Shown here: positions 28,845 to 40,421 of the stretch, one piece after another | Numbering within the stretch: the stretch's first letter is position 1 | Layout of the letters: every line of letters starts with the position of its first letter | NCBI RefSeq assembly: GCF_026262505.1 | Contig: NC_067205.1 | Span: forward strand, 12,648,001-12,712,000 | Direction of reading: 5' to 3' | DNA: 64,000 nucleotides | Origin: Trichomonas vaginalis G3 | Lineage: Eukaryota > Parabasalia > Trichomonadida > Trichomonadidae | Notes under the pieces: model-generated | Databases searched by the model: none | Told to the model about the DNA's origin: nothing | What the model saw: only the letters and a program-made list of their open reading frames with translations | Position numbers and translations under genes: made by a program

Positions 28845-29621
28845 ATGTTGTTCTATTTGCAAAGTACAGACCCAAACGAATACGGGACAGTAAAGCTACA
28901 AACAAACTTAGGTCTTCAGAATGAGCCACTTGCATTCAGAATGGTTGACTTTAATACTATTGCTTCATTCGTTATAACTGACGAAACAGATTTCATGGAG
29001 CTTGAAATAGATGGAAAGAAGCACGAAATAAGATTTCACAATAATGTAGAATATAAGATGGAAACATTAGCTGGAGTGTTAAATGCTCTCATAAATACTA
29101 CAATAAACAAGGATAACGAAGAAAACTTAATGAATGTTAAACTTATTGCAGGAGTTTTGAAGTTCAGTTATGCGAAGGAGTTTAAGATACCAAGAATGAG
29201 TCATAGAGTACAACTTCTTTTGGGAGCATACCATATGACATTTCCTTTGAAAAGTGTTGACAAAACGATTGAGATGAAATCTGTTCCATACATATGTTAT
29301 GGTAATTGTTTGTACATTGAGTCAAAAATAGCTAATGTCACAGGTATTTCAGGAGTTAATAGTAAAGGTTCAGTAGAATAGAAATCCTTCTGTTATGCAG
29401 TCAATTCAATGTTCATTCCAAACGTTCCTGTCATAGCAACTCATTTAGGTAAATGGGTTCGCATTAGTCCTCATAATTTGAAAGACATGCAATTCAGACT
29501 TGTTGACTTTCAAGGAGAGCCTGTAGAACTGAAGGCACCAGTGCGAATGACTGTTGAAGTTGACTTTTTAGAAAATATTAAATGCAACAGCTTACAAGAG
29601 AACTCAGAGCTAAAAATATAA
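28845..29621 (+). pseudogene. Penton-like minor capsid region, copy 2
   Basis: Same region as 15,326-16,098, with the same ATG and the FRLVDFQGEPVELKAPV signature near its end. The 17-bp head-to-head gap to the fibre fragment is preserved. Confidence 0.5.
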
Positions 29622-29821
29622 AGTATGAATGTTATGTATTAGGTCATGAACTTTGGTTGTTGCTGTTTGATGAAACAAATGAGTTAGTTATGTCAGTCAA
29701 GAGAACAGAAAAATATTGTGTTAGTGAAAACTGCACCAAGTCAATAAGATTAGGTTTGCATTATGAAGATGAGTTCGATACTGTTGAAGAAGTTTTGGAT
29801 AGATACTATAAGTTGCTTTAA
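29582..29821 (+). CDS. Small Maverick protein of 79 residues, copy 2
   Basis: Identical in sequence to the 16,059 gene, overlapping the penton-like region by 40 bp in another frame. Function unknown. Confidence 0.5.
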   Translation: MQQLTRELRAKNIKYECYVLGHELWLLLFDETNELVMSVKRTEKYCVSENCTKSIRLGLHYEDEFDTVEEVLDRYYKLL

Positions 29822-30432
29822 TTTACTAAAACATATTTCAAACAAAGCTTATAGTAAGTAGATAGTTTTGTATACTCGTTCGAATATTTATACTTAAACT
29901 CAACTCCTGTAGTTCCTGGTGTTTCAATGATGCGGATGTTACCTATTTTCATGAATATTGGCGTTTGACCACAGCATTCGATTTCAGGGTCGAGATAGTC
30001 AATGACACATTGCTTTCCTGTTATTCGTGATATAACATTTTCAAGGTCCTCCTTTGTTAGAATTATTTGGTTCTTACTTATAAGATTTATCAAAAGCTTC
30101 TTATCGTCTTTGAGTAAAATTGTTTGGTATAACTGAAGAAGGTAATGGTCTACGTTATCTGAAGGATTTGTTTGAACATTTATGTAAGGGTTGTCGTTGG
30201 CTTCTCTTGAAAGAATTTGGTCCAGTGGTGGATACTCTAACTTAACATCTGATGTAGCGTTAGCGTTTGAAGCTGTGTTTAAATTCACGGATTTCAGCTC
30301 TGGTTCTTTTTCTTTCAAACACTCCGAACTATAGTTCTTTATGACAATATTGTTTGTCGTTCGTGAGTCAACATTTGATGTTGGTTCAATTGGAACATTA
30401 ACGGCACCAGCTAAGATGGATTTGCTTCTCAT
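29818..30432 (-). CDS. Maverick 204-codon gene, copy 2
   Basis: One open frame from ATG at 30,432. Disordered Asn/Thr-rich N-terminus, compact C-terminal domain with CVIDYLDPEIECCG. Function unknown. Confidence 0.6.
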   Translation of the reverse strand: MRSKSILAGAVNVPIEPTSNVDSRTTNNIVIKNYSSECLKEKEPELKSVNLNTASNANATSDVKLEYPPLDQILSREANDNPYINVQTNPSDNVDHYLLQLYQTILLKDDKKLLINLISKNQIILTKEDLENVISRITGKQCVIDYLDPEIECCGQTPIFMKIGNIRIIETPGTTGVEFKYKYSNEYTKLSTYYKLCLKYVLVN

Positions 30433-30457
30433 TTCATATAGAATAAAAACCTTTTAT

Positions 30458-30859
30458 ATGTATGAAATGAACAATATACTCGACAAGGGTTTGAATGTAA
30501 AGCTAACGAATGAAAATATTGTTGAATTCACTGAGACAGGAGCTGTGTATAAAGATGTAGAACTACTGAACAAAAGAGCAAAGGGAAGAAGCAGGAATAT
30601 GAACAAAGGGTGGAAGCCTATAAAAATTTATGTCAATGATGGCTCAGGAGGTTCAAACATAAAGTATGCAGAAAGTTATAGAGTTTATGCTCTCAAAGGT
30701 GAAAAGCCTTCATTTAAGAACAGCTATTCTAACGCATATCCTCAAAAGCTAACGGATGGGGAAGTGGATGATATGAATGACAGCAAAAATATTAACAGAA
30801 ATGGCGACAGAGATGCATGGAATTTGTTTACCATCAGTCAATTAAAGCATAAGATTTAA
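30458..30859 (+). CDS. Maverick basic protein, copy 2
   Basis: ATG at 30,458, 25 bp from the opposite gene's start. Basic RAKGRSRNMNKGWKPIK patch; ends TISQLKHKI. It overlaps the 3' end of the ATPase region by 4 bp. Confidence 0.55.
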   Translation: MYEMNNILDKGLNVKLTNENIVEFTETGAVYKDVELLNKRAKGRSRNMNKGWKPIKIYVNDGSGGSNIKYAESYRVYALKGEKPSFKNSYSNAYPQKLTDGEVDDMNDSKNINRNGDRDAWNLFTISQLKHKI

Positions 30860-31742
30860 AACAATGTTGGTCGTTCCCATGGAATATTTTTGACTTTAAT
30901 GGTATTAGTCATGATATGAATCTCAAGGTATGAACGAGGAGAGATGAGAGACTTATATGCTTCCCAAATTTCTTCAAAAGGTAATGTTATACCTGACTGT
31001 TTCCAAATGAGTTCAATATCATAACGTGAGAAACCTTGAAAGATAACGAAGTCAGTTATGAGACGTTTTATGTTTAAAGCAAGAAAACGCCATGTTTGCA
31101 TAAGTATTGCTACAGTTAAGTGGTAATGTCTGACTTTAGTTATGATGTTAGCTAATGGTGAGTCAGGCTTTGACACTAAACCTTTACCAGCGAAATCATC
31201 ACAAACTAATAAAGTGTTTGATGGATATTTTTTGAAGGGGTATTTTGAAAGTTTTGACAGAATGTAGTTTGTAAGTCGTTTCATATCGTAAACTCCTGAG
31301 TATTGACGTAAGTGGTGTTTGTCAATAATTCTTTCCATCTCCTCAGAAGTCTTTTGCATTCCTGACTGTATAAATTCAACGATGGCATAATATTTCCTCT
31401 TACGTCGAATGTAACGTTGAAGAAATTCAATGAGTTCACTGTCTGGAACTTTAACGACAGAGGCTTGAACTTTTGACATAAATGTTTTCGCTGTTGAGTC
31501 CATAGAGTCTGAAGTTGCTGATATAATGATTTGGTCATAGTAAGAGTCGTTTCCTAAACGTTCTGTTATGAGTATATGACGAATGAGGTTGAATGTCTTT
31601 CCTGACCCATCTTTCCACAATAGAAATAAACACCATTTGAACAGAACTCATAGTCCTTACTGAAAGGAAGAATGAGAGAAGAGTTAAGTTTGTCTGTAGT
31701 TTCATTCATGTCTTCATCTACGTCATGTATTAAATGCTTCAT
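30856..31742 (-). pseudogene. Packaging ATPase region, copy 2
   Basis: Same gene as 44,343-45,230, with Walker B (LLVCDDFAG) and MQTWRFL segments visible. Not whole in this copy. Confidence 0.8.
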
Positions 31743-31758
31743 TTTATCTCCATTAAAA

Positions 31759-32640
31759 ATGCAAGTCAGAAATATTCAGAACATAGCACCGAGTCTAACT
31801 GACAAGAGTATAAAGATATACTATGAACATGTTATGATGAAACCAACCAAAATTCAAGAAAGTCAGTATACTTATGAATATCCAAGACACTGGGTAGAGT
31901 ATGTAGGAGGTGAGAAAGCTATTGAAATCAGACAGGTTCGAAGTATTCCAGCAGGAAGAACAATATTATTGAAGAACTTTAATGTTTTGAGATATAATGA
32001 TGAAACAAAGAAGCAAGATAGTTTCCCTGTTGCTGTGTATGTGAACTTAGATACAGGAGATGACATGAAAGTTTTTAATACAAAGCTTCAAACGGTAGTG
32101 AGAGAACAACTGACTGCGGAAGGACATCCATTACCTTCAGAAGTTACCATAGCATATAATTTTGAAACAAACTCAATAGATTTTAAAGTCATCTCTGCAA
32201 AGAAGTCAGGATTTACATTTAATGAAGCAGATGTATATTCGAATGAAAACTTCAAAGCTATTGCATGGTTAGATAATGACGATTGCTTTAAGAAAATATT
32301 TAAATACAGTGACTCAACAATGTCAATAGATGACCTTCGTGGAATGTTACCATCGACGTTTACAGTAGAAGGTTCAGCAGGATTGCTTACAAGTTTTTCA
32401 ATTGGTGGTATTTGGTCTCGTGAGAACATTGTTATAAAATCCAGTATAAGTGAATTTGCTGAAGAATCTATATTATGTCTTTCAAACTACATGTATTCGC
32501 CGCCGAAGCATTATAGTATAACAAACTTTGTCAGTAAGTTTAACATAAGACTTGTCGAACCTTCTTCAATGAAAGATGTTGTGCTACCTAAAGATGGAAA
32601 GGATGGACTCATTATTGAGATGATTTTAATTGCATATTAA
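31759..32640 (+). CDS. Putative minor capsid protein, copy 2
   Basis: Open frame of 293 codons from the ATG at 31,759, 16 bp from the ATPase start. The longer possible frame from 31,672 overlaps the ATPase and is rejected. Beta-rich; likely structural by position between ATPase and basic protein. Confidence 0.55.
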   Translation: MQVRNIQNIAPSLTDKSIKIYYEHVMMKPTKIQESQYTYEYPRHWVEYVGGEKAIEIRQVRSIPAGRTILLKNFNVLRYNDETKKQDSFPVAVYVNLDTGDDMKVFNTKLQTVVREQLTAEGHPLPSEVTIAYNFETNSIDFKVISAKKSGFTFNEADVYSNENFKAIAWLDNDDCFKKIFKYSDSTMSIDDLRGMLPSTFTVEGSAGLLTSFSIGGIWSRENIVIKSSISEFAEESILCLSNYMYSPPKHYSITNFVSKFNIRLVEPSSMKDVVLPKDGKDGLIIEMILIAY

Positions 32641-32863
32641 ATGAGCTTGTTCTTGAAGGTCATTCATGATGAAATAACTGTTGTAGAAGATGTTAGCAAT
32701 TGTTCAGACATTTTATTGAATAGATGAGATAAGAAAGAAGTTAGATAGACCGCAAAGCGGTGAGGGCGAAGCCCGTGAGAATGTTTATGTTTCATTGACT
32801 TTCTCCAGTAACGAGAACTTTTATGAGATAATATTGAAGAGAGATGATTTTAATATGGTGTAA
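32641..32863 (+). pseudogene. Small Maverick protein region, copy 2
   Basis: Equivalent of 46,129-46,353, immediately after the previous stop. Carries the tandem mini-palindromes ACCGCAAAGCGGT and GGGCGAAGCCC. Not whole here. Confidence 0.5.
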
Positions 32864-33390
32864 ATGGTAGCTTGGGCAGCTTTAGGCGCAATGGGAACAA
32901 AAGCATTAGCATTTGGAGCAAAAGCACTTGGAGCTTATGACGCAGTAAATAAAATGAGTGGAGGAAGGGTTTCGAAGACATTAGATGCAAATAAAGGAAG
33001 ATTGGAGGCTGGGTTGCAAAGAAGTTAAGATTAAATAAAATAGGGCTCATAAATAAAGCATCCAATTTGGTTGCGACTGAGTCAGAAAATGCTTTAGGAA
33101 AGGACGATGAGTTTGCAAAACACGCAAAAGACTTTAATGACCAGATGAAAGGTGAAACAATGCATTTAAATAGATTCGATGGAACTAAAGAAAATGTTTC
33201 TTCTCCACCAGTAGTTCTTCCGTATGGTCCCTATGGAATGTATGGAAACCCTTACGAAAGACCATTTGACCCATTGACTGGTGGAAGTAACTGGTATCAT
33301 TACGGCCGAAGAAGAAAGACAGTCAAGTTGGAGACAGACGTGAAGAAAGCAACTAAAAAGAAACCAAGGAAGAGAGTTATAAAGCAATGA
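32864..33390 (+). pseudogene. Basic pVI/pX-like protein region, copy 2
   Basis: Equivalent of 46,354-46,881; amphipathic Gly/Ala N-terminus and basic tail recognisable. Not whole in this copy. Confidence 0.45.
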
Positions 33391-33398
33391 ATTCAACA

Positions 33399-33446
33399 GG
33401 GTGAAAAAAGAGGTGAAAAAAGAGGTGAATCTCACCACTTCACCTA
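33399..33446. terminator. GGTGA/TCACC hairpin, copy 2
   Basis: Same element as 19,873-19,920, between convergent gene ends. Confidence 0.45.
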
Positions 33447-33534
33447 AATTTATTTTTGTGCTATGTTTTCATACGTGTGAGGGTGGTGATATCATTTATT
33501 TTTATATAAATGACAGAACAAAAATAAAGCATAT

Positions 33535-33969
33535 CTACTCAACAGGAATGAGACCCTTACTGACTATGTATTCGTTTAATGCTTGATGAAAACAATGGTA
33601 CATATTATCGTATGGGTATACACAACGTCTGTTTCCATCGTCGTCGTATATGTAGAGCTCAAATCCAGTCCAACCTTCTTTTGTACAATATGTAGCTTTA
33701 TTTAAGTATGCATTTATGTAGATAAGGCAATTTTCTTCATCGCTCCAGAAATAATTTTTGTTCTTTGTTGAAATAGTTTTCGTTCCTCTGCGACCATAAG
33801 GAATGTATGCAATGAACCTTGCGTCATATGGGATTGTAATATATTCAGGGTTTCTTTCATCGTCAATGGGTCTGTCTTTGTTAAAATGCATGTTCCTCAG
33901 TTTTACTTGAGTTTTAAACAGCTCACGGAAACGTTCTGGGAAAGAGTCATAGTAAATGTAGTCAGACAT
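33535..33969 (-). CDS. Maverick protein of 144 residues, copy 2
   Basis: Same as 20,010-20,444 with one residue change (Lys to Arg at about residue 51), shared with copy 3. Function unknown. Confidence 0.6.
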   Translation of the reverse strand: MSDYIYYDSFPERFRELFKTQVKLRNMHFNKDRPIDDERNPEYITIPYDARFIAYIPYGRRGTKTISTKNKNYFWSDEENCLIYINAYLNKATYCTKEGWTGFELYIYDDDGNRRCVYPYDNMYHCFHQALNEYIVSKGLIPVE

Positions 33970-34137
33970 GTCTTTGTAATGAAATAAAAAATTTAAAAAA
34001 TAAAAATAAGGTTATTTTTATTTAGTGAGGACGGTAGTGAATTCGTTAGTGAATTCGTTAGTGAAGTCGTTAGTGGTTGGTGGCTTTGTAAATATTTAAG
34101 GTTAAGTTGGTGTTATGGTTGTGTTGTAAAATATACG
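33970..34137. repeat. Maverick right terminal region, copy 2
   Basis: Same short AGTGAATTCGTT-type repeats (34,024-34,080), same unit number as copy 1. Confidence 0.5.
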
Positions 34138-35122
34138 TTAACGGTTTTGTAAAGTGTCAGATTGACATATCTTCAGTAAGATGGCGCGCAGTGCCACAGT
34201 ACTGAAGATAGTCATACTAACTTTGTTCAAGACGTGGTTAAGGCAACGAATGTACACGGTTTGTAAGCCAGGGAAAAGGGCTCCTTCTGGCCTCCAGTGG
34301 CAGAGTCCTTTAACCTGGGCTGGCAAACCATCTCCGACTACTCCAGCTACGTGGTTTTTATTAACGTTAAGAGAATCAAACCATGTATGGTAGTCCTCGT
34401 ATGTCCAATTAGTCGAAATTGTTGTGTCGAAGAATTGGTGGCGATCTGTTTTGCCTGGATTGCACACACAAGAGAATAGACTATGACAGCTGCTGTGTGT
34501 TCCGCAGTCCAGGGAAATTGAGAAGATGCGGAATTCCTCGCAGAACTTTAGGCCCCGAGAGGAGTCTGTTTTGCCTAAAGTAATCAATGCCTCTCTGACA
34601 CCGCGCCGTGTGAACTCAATGTCTGGGATTGTAAAGTTGATGCCCTGTTCGCGATTGACTTTATTTTTAAGCCATTTGGCGAAGCTCTCTAGGAAGCTTT
34701 TAAATGCTGGCTTCATTGTGGCATAAAGGCTTATATCTAGGCTCGCAATAAGCCTGGCAATGATCTCTTCTAACGAAGGATCATTACCAGAGCCAACTGC
34801 TTGCTGAGTATTCTCAACTTGGTGCTCGCAGGAACGTAGTTGGGCATTGGGAGTAAAAATTTGCACTTATGATCTTTAAAATCATTTTTCCTGCTTTTTT
34901 TAATGCATCGCACGAACTGCCCTTGAACTAATGTTTCACTACATTCGGCACAGTATGTAAAGAGCCTTCCTTTGTCTGATTGATTAGGCTCATTCTCATA
35001 ATAGCCGATCGTAGTGAAACATTTTTTCCACACTTTGTTTCCAATTTTTCAGGAGTTGGTGGATATTTCGTCTTCTTAAATGGAATCCACTCATCATATA
35101 CATGAGGATCCCATGCAGTCAT
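34138..35122 (-). pseudogene. hAT-like transposase gene, copy 2
   Basis: Same truncated gene as 20,614-21,599. One base is missing near 34,828 (GGTGCTCGCAGG against GGTGCTCCGCAGG), splitting the main frame into 34,138-34,866 and a separate N-terminal part. The Cys/His cluster, SLDCGTH, VVGDGLPAQ and CLNHVLNKV signatures are preserved. Confidence 0.55.
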
Positions 35123-37207
35123 AATAAAAATAAAGCTTTTTGAATATATTCAATTTTTAAATGATATTTTCACGGGTTAAATATAAAATAAAGAATAAGA
35201 TGTAAATTATTAAAATATTTAATTTTAAATTTTGAACCTGTGATAAATATTTTTTTGCATTGTTATTAATAATGAAAAATAAAGCTTATTTCAATGAAAA
35301 TTGTTCTGCAAATTTATTTCACTTTTGACCTCACTTTTTCCGTAATTCAATTTTTTACTTTTAATATTTTAGATCTTCATAATATCATTTGAAAAATTAA
35401 CCATATAAAAAAATCAAGTTATCAATTCACTTTTTCCGTAATTCAAAAATCAAAAATATAAATAATATATCTTTTTATCAAATATTATTATTATATTCTA
35501 TGAAAAATGAGGTCCGGAAATTTTGCGGATTCCCGTAACTCAATTTTACGGAAAAAGTGCAGTAAACTATTCAAAATACGGAAAAATTGGTGTAAACTAA
35601 TGATTTTACGGTAAAATCACGGAAAGTCCCGGAAGAATATATGTGCCTATATGAAATTATACAAAAATGAATCAAACGCATTTTAAAAGATTGTTCTTGT
35701 ATTATAAATGCTATTCGCAGATTTATTAGTTGAAGAAAATTACCAAATTTTTGCCGATTTACAAAAAATGATTTACAAAGCATATTTTTATAAGGCTTTA
35801 AAAATCTTTAAAATGTGACCGGTGACGGAAATCCATGGTAACCAACCGCGGTTCCCGTTTGGAATGCCATAGATTGGCCTAAGTATTTCTTAATAGAATG
35901 TGAAATAAAGTAAAATTAACTATATTCAAAATGGAAAAAAATCCAAAAAAATTTTGAAAAAAAGAATTTCATGATAAAAAGCATAAATTTTGCATCAGAA
36001 AATTAAATTCAGGTATTTTTTTGAAATAGAAAGAGTCCTAAAATTAGTTAAAAATCATTTTTTATTCAAAAGAAACGCTATTTTTAAGGAATTGAAAAGA
36101 ATTTTATTTAATAATATTTTATTTATAGAATTTGCATATATCATATGCATAGACATATTGAATTGTAAACCTGAGAACACTAATTACATTAACTTGTCGT
36201 TCAAATTATTGCATCGAGAAAAAAGTGCTATAAATTTACTCAATTAGTTTACAAACGTAAATATTTGGCATAAACTTTACGTTTGTAAACTAATTTGGTA
36301 AACTCGTAGTTCAAATTATTGCATCGAGAAAAAAAGTGCTATAAATTTACTCAATTAGTTTACAAACGTAAATGTTTGACATAAACTTTACGTTTGTAAA
36401 CCAATTTGATTAAATTTAGTTAAATTTTAGTTCGAATGCAAGTTTTCTCGGTAAATCATTTTTTAGACCTCAAATGAGATGTATGATCATATGAGTCACA
36501 TATGATTTAATCCGAATATGTGTGAGAATTGAGTTTAAAACGAAGTTTATTTTTTGGACTATATTTCGCCATTTTAAAATGTGTAATAATGATATAATTC
36601 GCATGAAATTGAAAAATATTGACTGGATGTGTAATGGTTTTATAATTGCAATGTTGATTTGATCGAATTTAAATGAATATATAACGCGATGAAATTTCGA
36701 ATTGCTCAAATGTCTGTAATTCATATATGGTGCACATATTAATATTACATTTCGTTGATATTTACCACATAAACCTTTAAATATTAAGTCATTTTAAAGT
36801 TATATGCGATTTAGTTTCAAAATGCACGTTTAGAAAAAGACGATAACGATTAAATTACAAAATCGATAACGACCCGAAAAAAATTGAATGCACTTTCAAA
36901 AAAATTTCAAAAGGTAAAAGTTGGCTTTTTATACTTGGTATATGCACTTAATATATGATAAATATTCATTTTAATTTCAATACTTCCTAAATTGTTCTAA
37001 AATCAGTCTGGTGGGATTAATTTGTCTGCCATGTCAAATTTTCAAAAAAGTATGCAAATAAAAGAGTATACGAATAACATATTTAAAACAGAAAAAAGAG
37101 TCTAGTTTTGGATAGTGTAATTCGATTTCTTGGAAATTTTTTGAAAGAGTATTCAATTTTTTCTCATAAAATTTAGGGCGTATGGATATTTAAAAAAAAT
37201 ATTTTCT
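35123..37207. other. Gene-free AT-rich spacer with hairpin repeats (copy 2)
   Basis: Nearly identical to 21,600-23,683. The two ~110-bp direct repeats with 20-bp-arm hairpins lie at about 36,199-36,406. One extra T near 36,420 is the main difference noticed. Confidence 0.7.
36199..36406. repeat. ~110-bp direct repeat with hairpins, copy 2
   Basis: Hairpin arms at 36,242-36,261 and 36,276-36,295 in unit 1, and the near-perfect pair in unit 2. Confidence 0.85.
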
Positions 37208-37214
37208 TCATTTT
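37208..37214 (+). promoter_or_regulatory. Inr TCATTTT, copy 2
   Basis: Same Inr 9 nt (from its A) before the ATG at 37,219. Confidence 0.6.
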
Positions 37215-37218
37215 TAAG

Positions 37219-37707
37219 ATGGGTAAAACATCTAAGTTACACACTCGCATTGTCATGGTCAATGACGTTCGAAATGGTCAAGTTTCAGGAACTATATACT
37301 GCATTGGAAAGAATGGAATGTCGATTCTTACTACAAAATTCGATTCTTTCAGAGGGCATTTGAAACAAACAGCAGAGCCAATCGGAATGGAGTATCATGA
37401 AGTAGAAAGGAACATCTTACGGTGCTCATGGAATCCTCAATCTTCAGAAATACAACTTCTTGAAGATAATGGAGTGAGAGTTGAAGATCAACCTGTAAAC
37501 ACTAGAACAGAGACACAACGCTATGATCAAGATACTCAATTACTTTCAGATCTTACAACTCCTCCCAATAGAGTAAATTCTCAACCTACTTCTAATGATA
37601 CCAGCTATGGATTCCCTGACTTCTTAGATCCACAAGATGACCAATTCATATTTAATAATAGTAATATCGATATCCAAATTGCTGATGATTTTCTCTTAAA
37701 TTATTAA
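37219..37707 (+). CDS. Hypothetical protein, 162 residues (copy 2)
   Basis: Protein identical to that at 23,695-24,183: small folded head with NGQVSGTIYCIGKNG, then a Gln/Asn/Asp-rich disordered tail ending DDFLLNY. Confidence 0.6.
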   Translation: MGKTSKLHTRIVMVNDVRNGQVSGTIYCIGKNGMSILTTKFDSFRGHLKQTAEPIGMEYHEVERNILRCSWNPQSSEIQLLEDNGVRVEDQPVNTRTETQRYDQDTQLLSDLTTPPNRVNSQPTSNDTSYGFPDFLDPQDDQFIFNNSNIDIQIADDFLLNY

Positions 37708-38063
37708 TACTTTTTACTTTCAATTTTTGCAAGTAAAAGAAACTATATATTGACCAATATTTCATTCATCACAAAAATAAGATTCATGAATATTTTAATC
37801 TCACAAAAGTATTACATATTGTTATATTCTATAAATATCTTTGTTAAATTCTAATATTTGAAGAATTATTGCTTCTAATCGGCCTTGTCTACACCAACTT
37901 CAGCACATGATTCTTTTAAAAAGCTTTGAGCTTGATTATTTGCTCAAATTTTAAATTCTCTTTTATGAGATTTATTGGAATTATTCAGCTTCTCTTAATC
38001 TGCTGAAAATTACTGGTTTCGATATCAAATAGTTAACAACATTTTTTTTCAAAGAGATAATTG
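37708..38063. other. Spacer before nonaspanin (copy 2)
   Basis: About 356 bp, AT-rich, no gene seen; matches copy 3 better than copy 1. Confidence 0.5.
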
Positions 38064-38918
38064 ATGCTTTTTCTTTTTGCAAAAAGATCAATTGCTCTTT
38101 TCCATTATAACCAGAACCAGTTAATTTTGCAGCCATCAGACAATATTAATGTAAAATTTAGTGGTATTCGATCGAAAAAATTTCCTTTCCAATATAATTT
38201 GAATTTTGGCAACGCAATATGCCAAAGTAATACATCGAATAGTATTAGGTCGTCATTTGGACAAAATATTCTCGGTGATTTCAGAACTAAAACCATAGAA
38301 AACATTAATTTTTTAGAAGATCAAGAATTTTCTTGCAGATGCTTCCATACTTTATCAGAAGAACAAGCTGAAATACTCAATTACCTATCCGAAAACGATT
38401 ATCTTCTTTATTTTCAGTTGAAAAATTTCAAAATGAAACAAGGATTTCATATTTCTGAAGGAAGATACTTCCTTACTAAATACAAATTTGATATACAATA
38501 CGCAACGGAAGTGAAATCAAATGTAGTTCATTATAAAATCATTGATATTGTTCCAAGTCAAGAAATTGGACACCAAACTTCTTATAGTGATAATGTATGC
38601 ACAGAATTACAAACACCTCCCATTATCAAAGAAGGAACAAATGTTAGTTTAACTTATCAATTCACTTTTACAGAAACAAAGCTTTATCCACCTTCAACAA
38701 TGCAAGCCAACATTCGCATTATCATCCCTTAAGTTACAATTACTTATTAATATTGCAATTTTAGCATTTTGTTATATTTCACACCAAAGTACTCAAATTC
38801 ATTTGGTCCATTAGAAGAACAAACAGACGATAGTGTTTGGTATTATTTACGTGGTGATTTGTTCAGAATGCCACAAAATATTTCGATTTTATGCACATTT
38901 TGCGGGATTCACAATTAA
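38064..38918 (+). pseudogene. Nonaspanin (TM9SF) remnant, copy 2
   Basis: ATG at 38,064; open for 222 codons, to 38,732. There an extra A (ATGCAAGCC against ATGCAGCC) shifts the frame just before the membrane span, and one T is missing further on (AGCATTTTG). The luminal domain is intact relative to copy 3. Confidence 0.7.
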
Positions 38919-38942
38919 TGGCGTTTTTTGACAGTTTATGAA

Positions 38943-39948
38943 ATGGCACTGAAATTTCTCTTTCTTACTGATGATAAGAATAATTTCGATATAAAATACA
39001 ATAATGAAAAATTTACTAGGTATACCGAGGAGTTTTCTACAAATTTTGTTGTTGATGGTTACGAAAAATACATTTTAGGAAAGGAAAATGGAAAAACAAC
39101 ATTCAAGAATTGATATTTCGAAACAATATTTCCTAATGAAACTTATCCTTATACTGCTTATTTAGTAAAAAACGAAGACCGTCAAAATCACAAAATTGAT
39201 ATTTACACTGAATTTTGTTTAAATGTTGATCGTGCAGTCACCTATAACATTGAAGGCGATAACGGTATCAAGATTGAACTTAACAAAAAAGGTGATATTA
39301 CATTTTATATAGAGACAAACAAGTTAAAAATGTCTCTACTTATTGGTATGGATCTTATAATTCAAATTATAGATATTGGTATACAGAAGGATCCACTCAG
39401 AAAATATATAGATTTGGGGAGTATCATTATAATTATCATTACACACCATTTATAGATGTCTCGGGAGATTTACATATACATGGAAAGATATTACTATCAC
39501 ACCAAGTGAAACTATTATATTCAATATTTTAATTTCTCTCTATTCTGTAGAAATTCTCCACCCTCCTGTTATTACTAATATTTCAATTCCAAACATTTTC
39601 AATACAGGATCTAAAATATTTAATGTTGCTATGAATGTTACAGATGTTGATAAAAATTCAAATTATTCAATCTTTTATTGCTTTGATAATTGTGTTTCAA
39701 AAAATGAAACAAAAGCATATCAATCAAATGGTTGGATAACAGAAAAGATAGTGATCCCATTTAACGAAGGAAATCATTCAATATCAATCTGGGCTAGAGA
39801 TTATACAGGTCTTTCTTCTCAAGTATTTACAGGAAACTTCATTGTGGTAAACAATTCTCAAACGAAAGATTGGGGTAACTTGAATCTGCATAAATCAATG
39901 CTTAGAGTTAAACGCAGAAATAATTTTGATACGTTGCATTTTATTTGA
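38943..39948 (+). pseudogene. Ig/cadherin-like surface protein remnant, copy 2
   Basis: Begins MALKFLFLTDD; shares the in-frame TGA seen in copy 3 (after KTTFKN), and has further single-base losses (for example ACATTTTATATAG and CTCGGGAGATT). The Ig-like part (39,631 onward) is open to 39,948, with a different C-terminal tail because a G is missing near the end. Confidence 0.5.
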
Positions 39949-40421
39949 GCTCCTTTATCAATAAAATTTCCAGACATGAATATGAACATTATTACAAGTC
40001 ACCCACATGAATGATCTCAGAATTGCGTCCAGTATCATCAACATACTCTCTTCTCAAAGCTCAAATCGTTTTAATTATTGAATTCAGAAATATAAAGATA
40101 TGAAATTTACATAAATGGGATCTTCTATTTTTGATTCTGATAAAAATCCCAACATTATGCATTTTTTTCTCATTGATTCAAATATTCAAAATAGCTAGCA
40201 CTATATGCATATTTGTTTCATATATTATAAATTGTTTATTTTTTCATATTTTTCAAAAAAATTTTAAATGCCAACTAAAATATCGAAATAAATTACTAAA
40301 ATAAATTTGTAAAATGGTGATTACTTATGGGAAAGCAAGCTGTTTCAAAATATATTTGCCGATTTTTTTTTGATAAATTTTGACATGCGAAATTCTAAAA
40401 AAATATTTGCATTGATGCTTG
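39949..40421. other. Spacer before BspA, divergent in copy 2
   Basis: No gene seen. A block of about 50 bp after ATTATTACA (about 39,996-40,050) is unlike copies 1 and 3, which agree with each other; the rest matches. Confidence 0.6.

Larger units (their letters stand above)
27853..34137. mobile_element. Maverick right-end fragment, copy 2
   Basis: 6.3-kb fragment from mid-fibre to the right edge, produced by the tandem duplication rather than by a separate insertion. Broken, about five breaks besides the truncation; very similar to the equivalent part of copy 1, so of recent origin. Confidence 0.9.
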
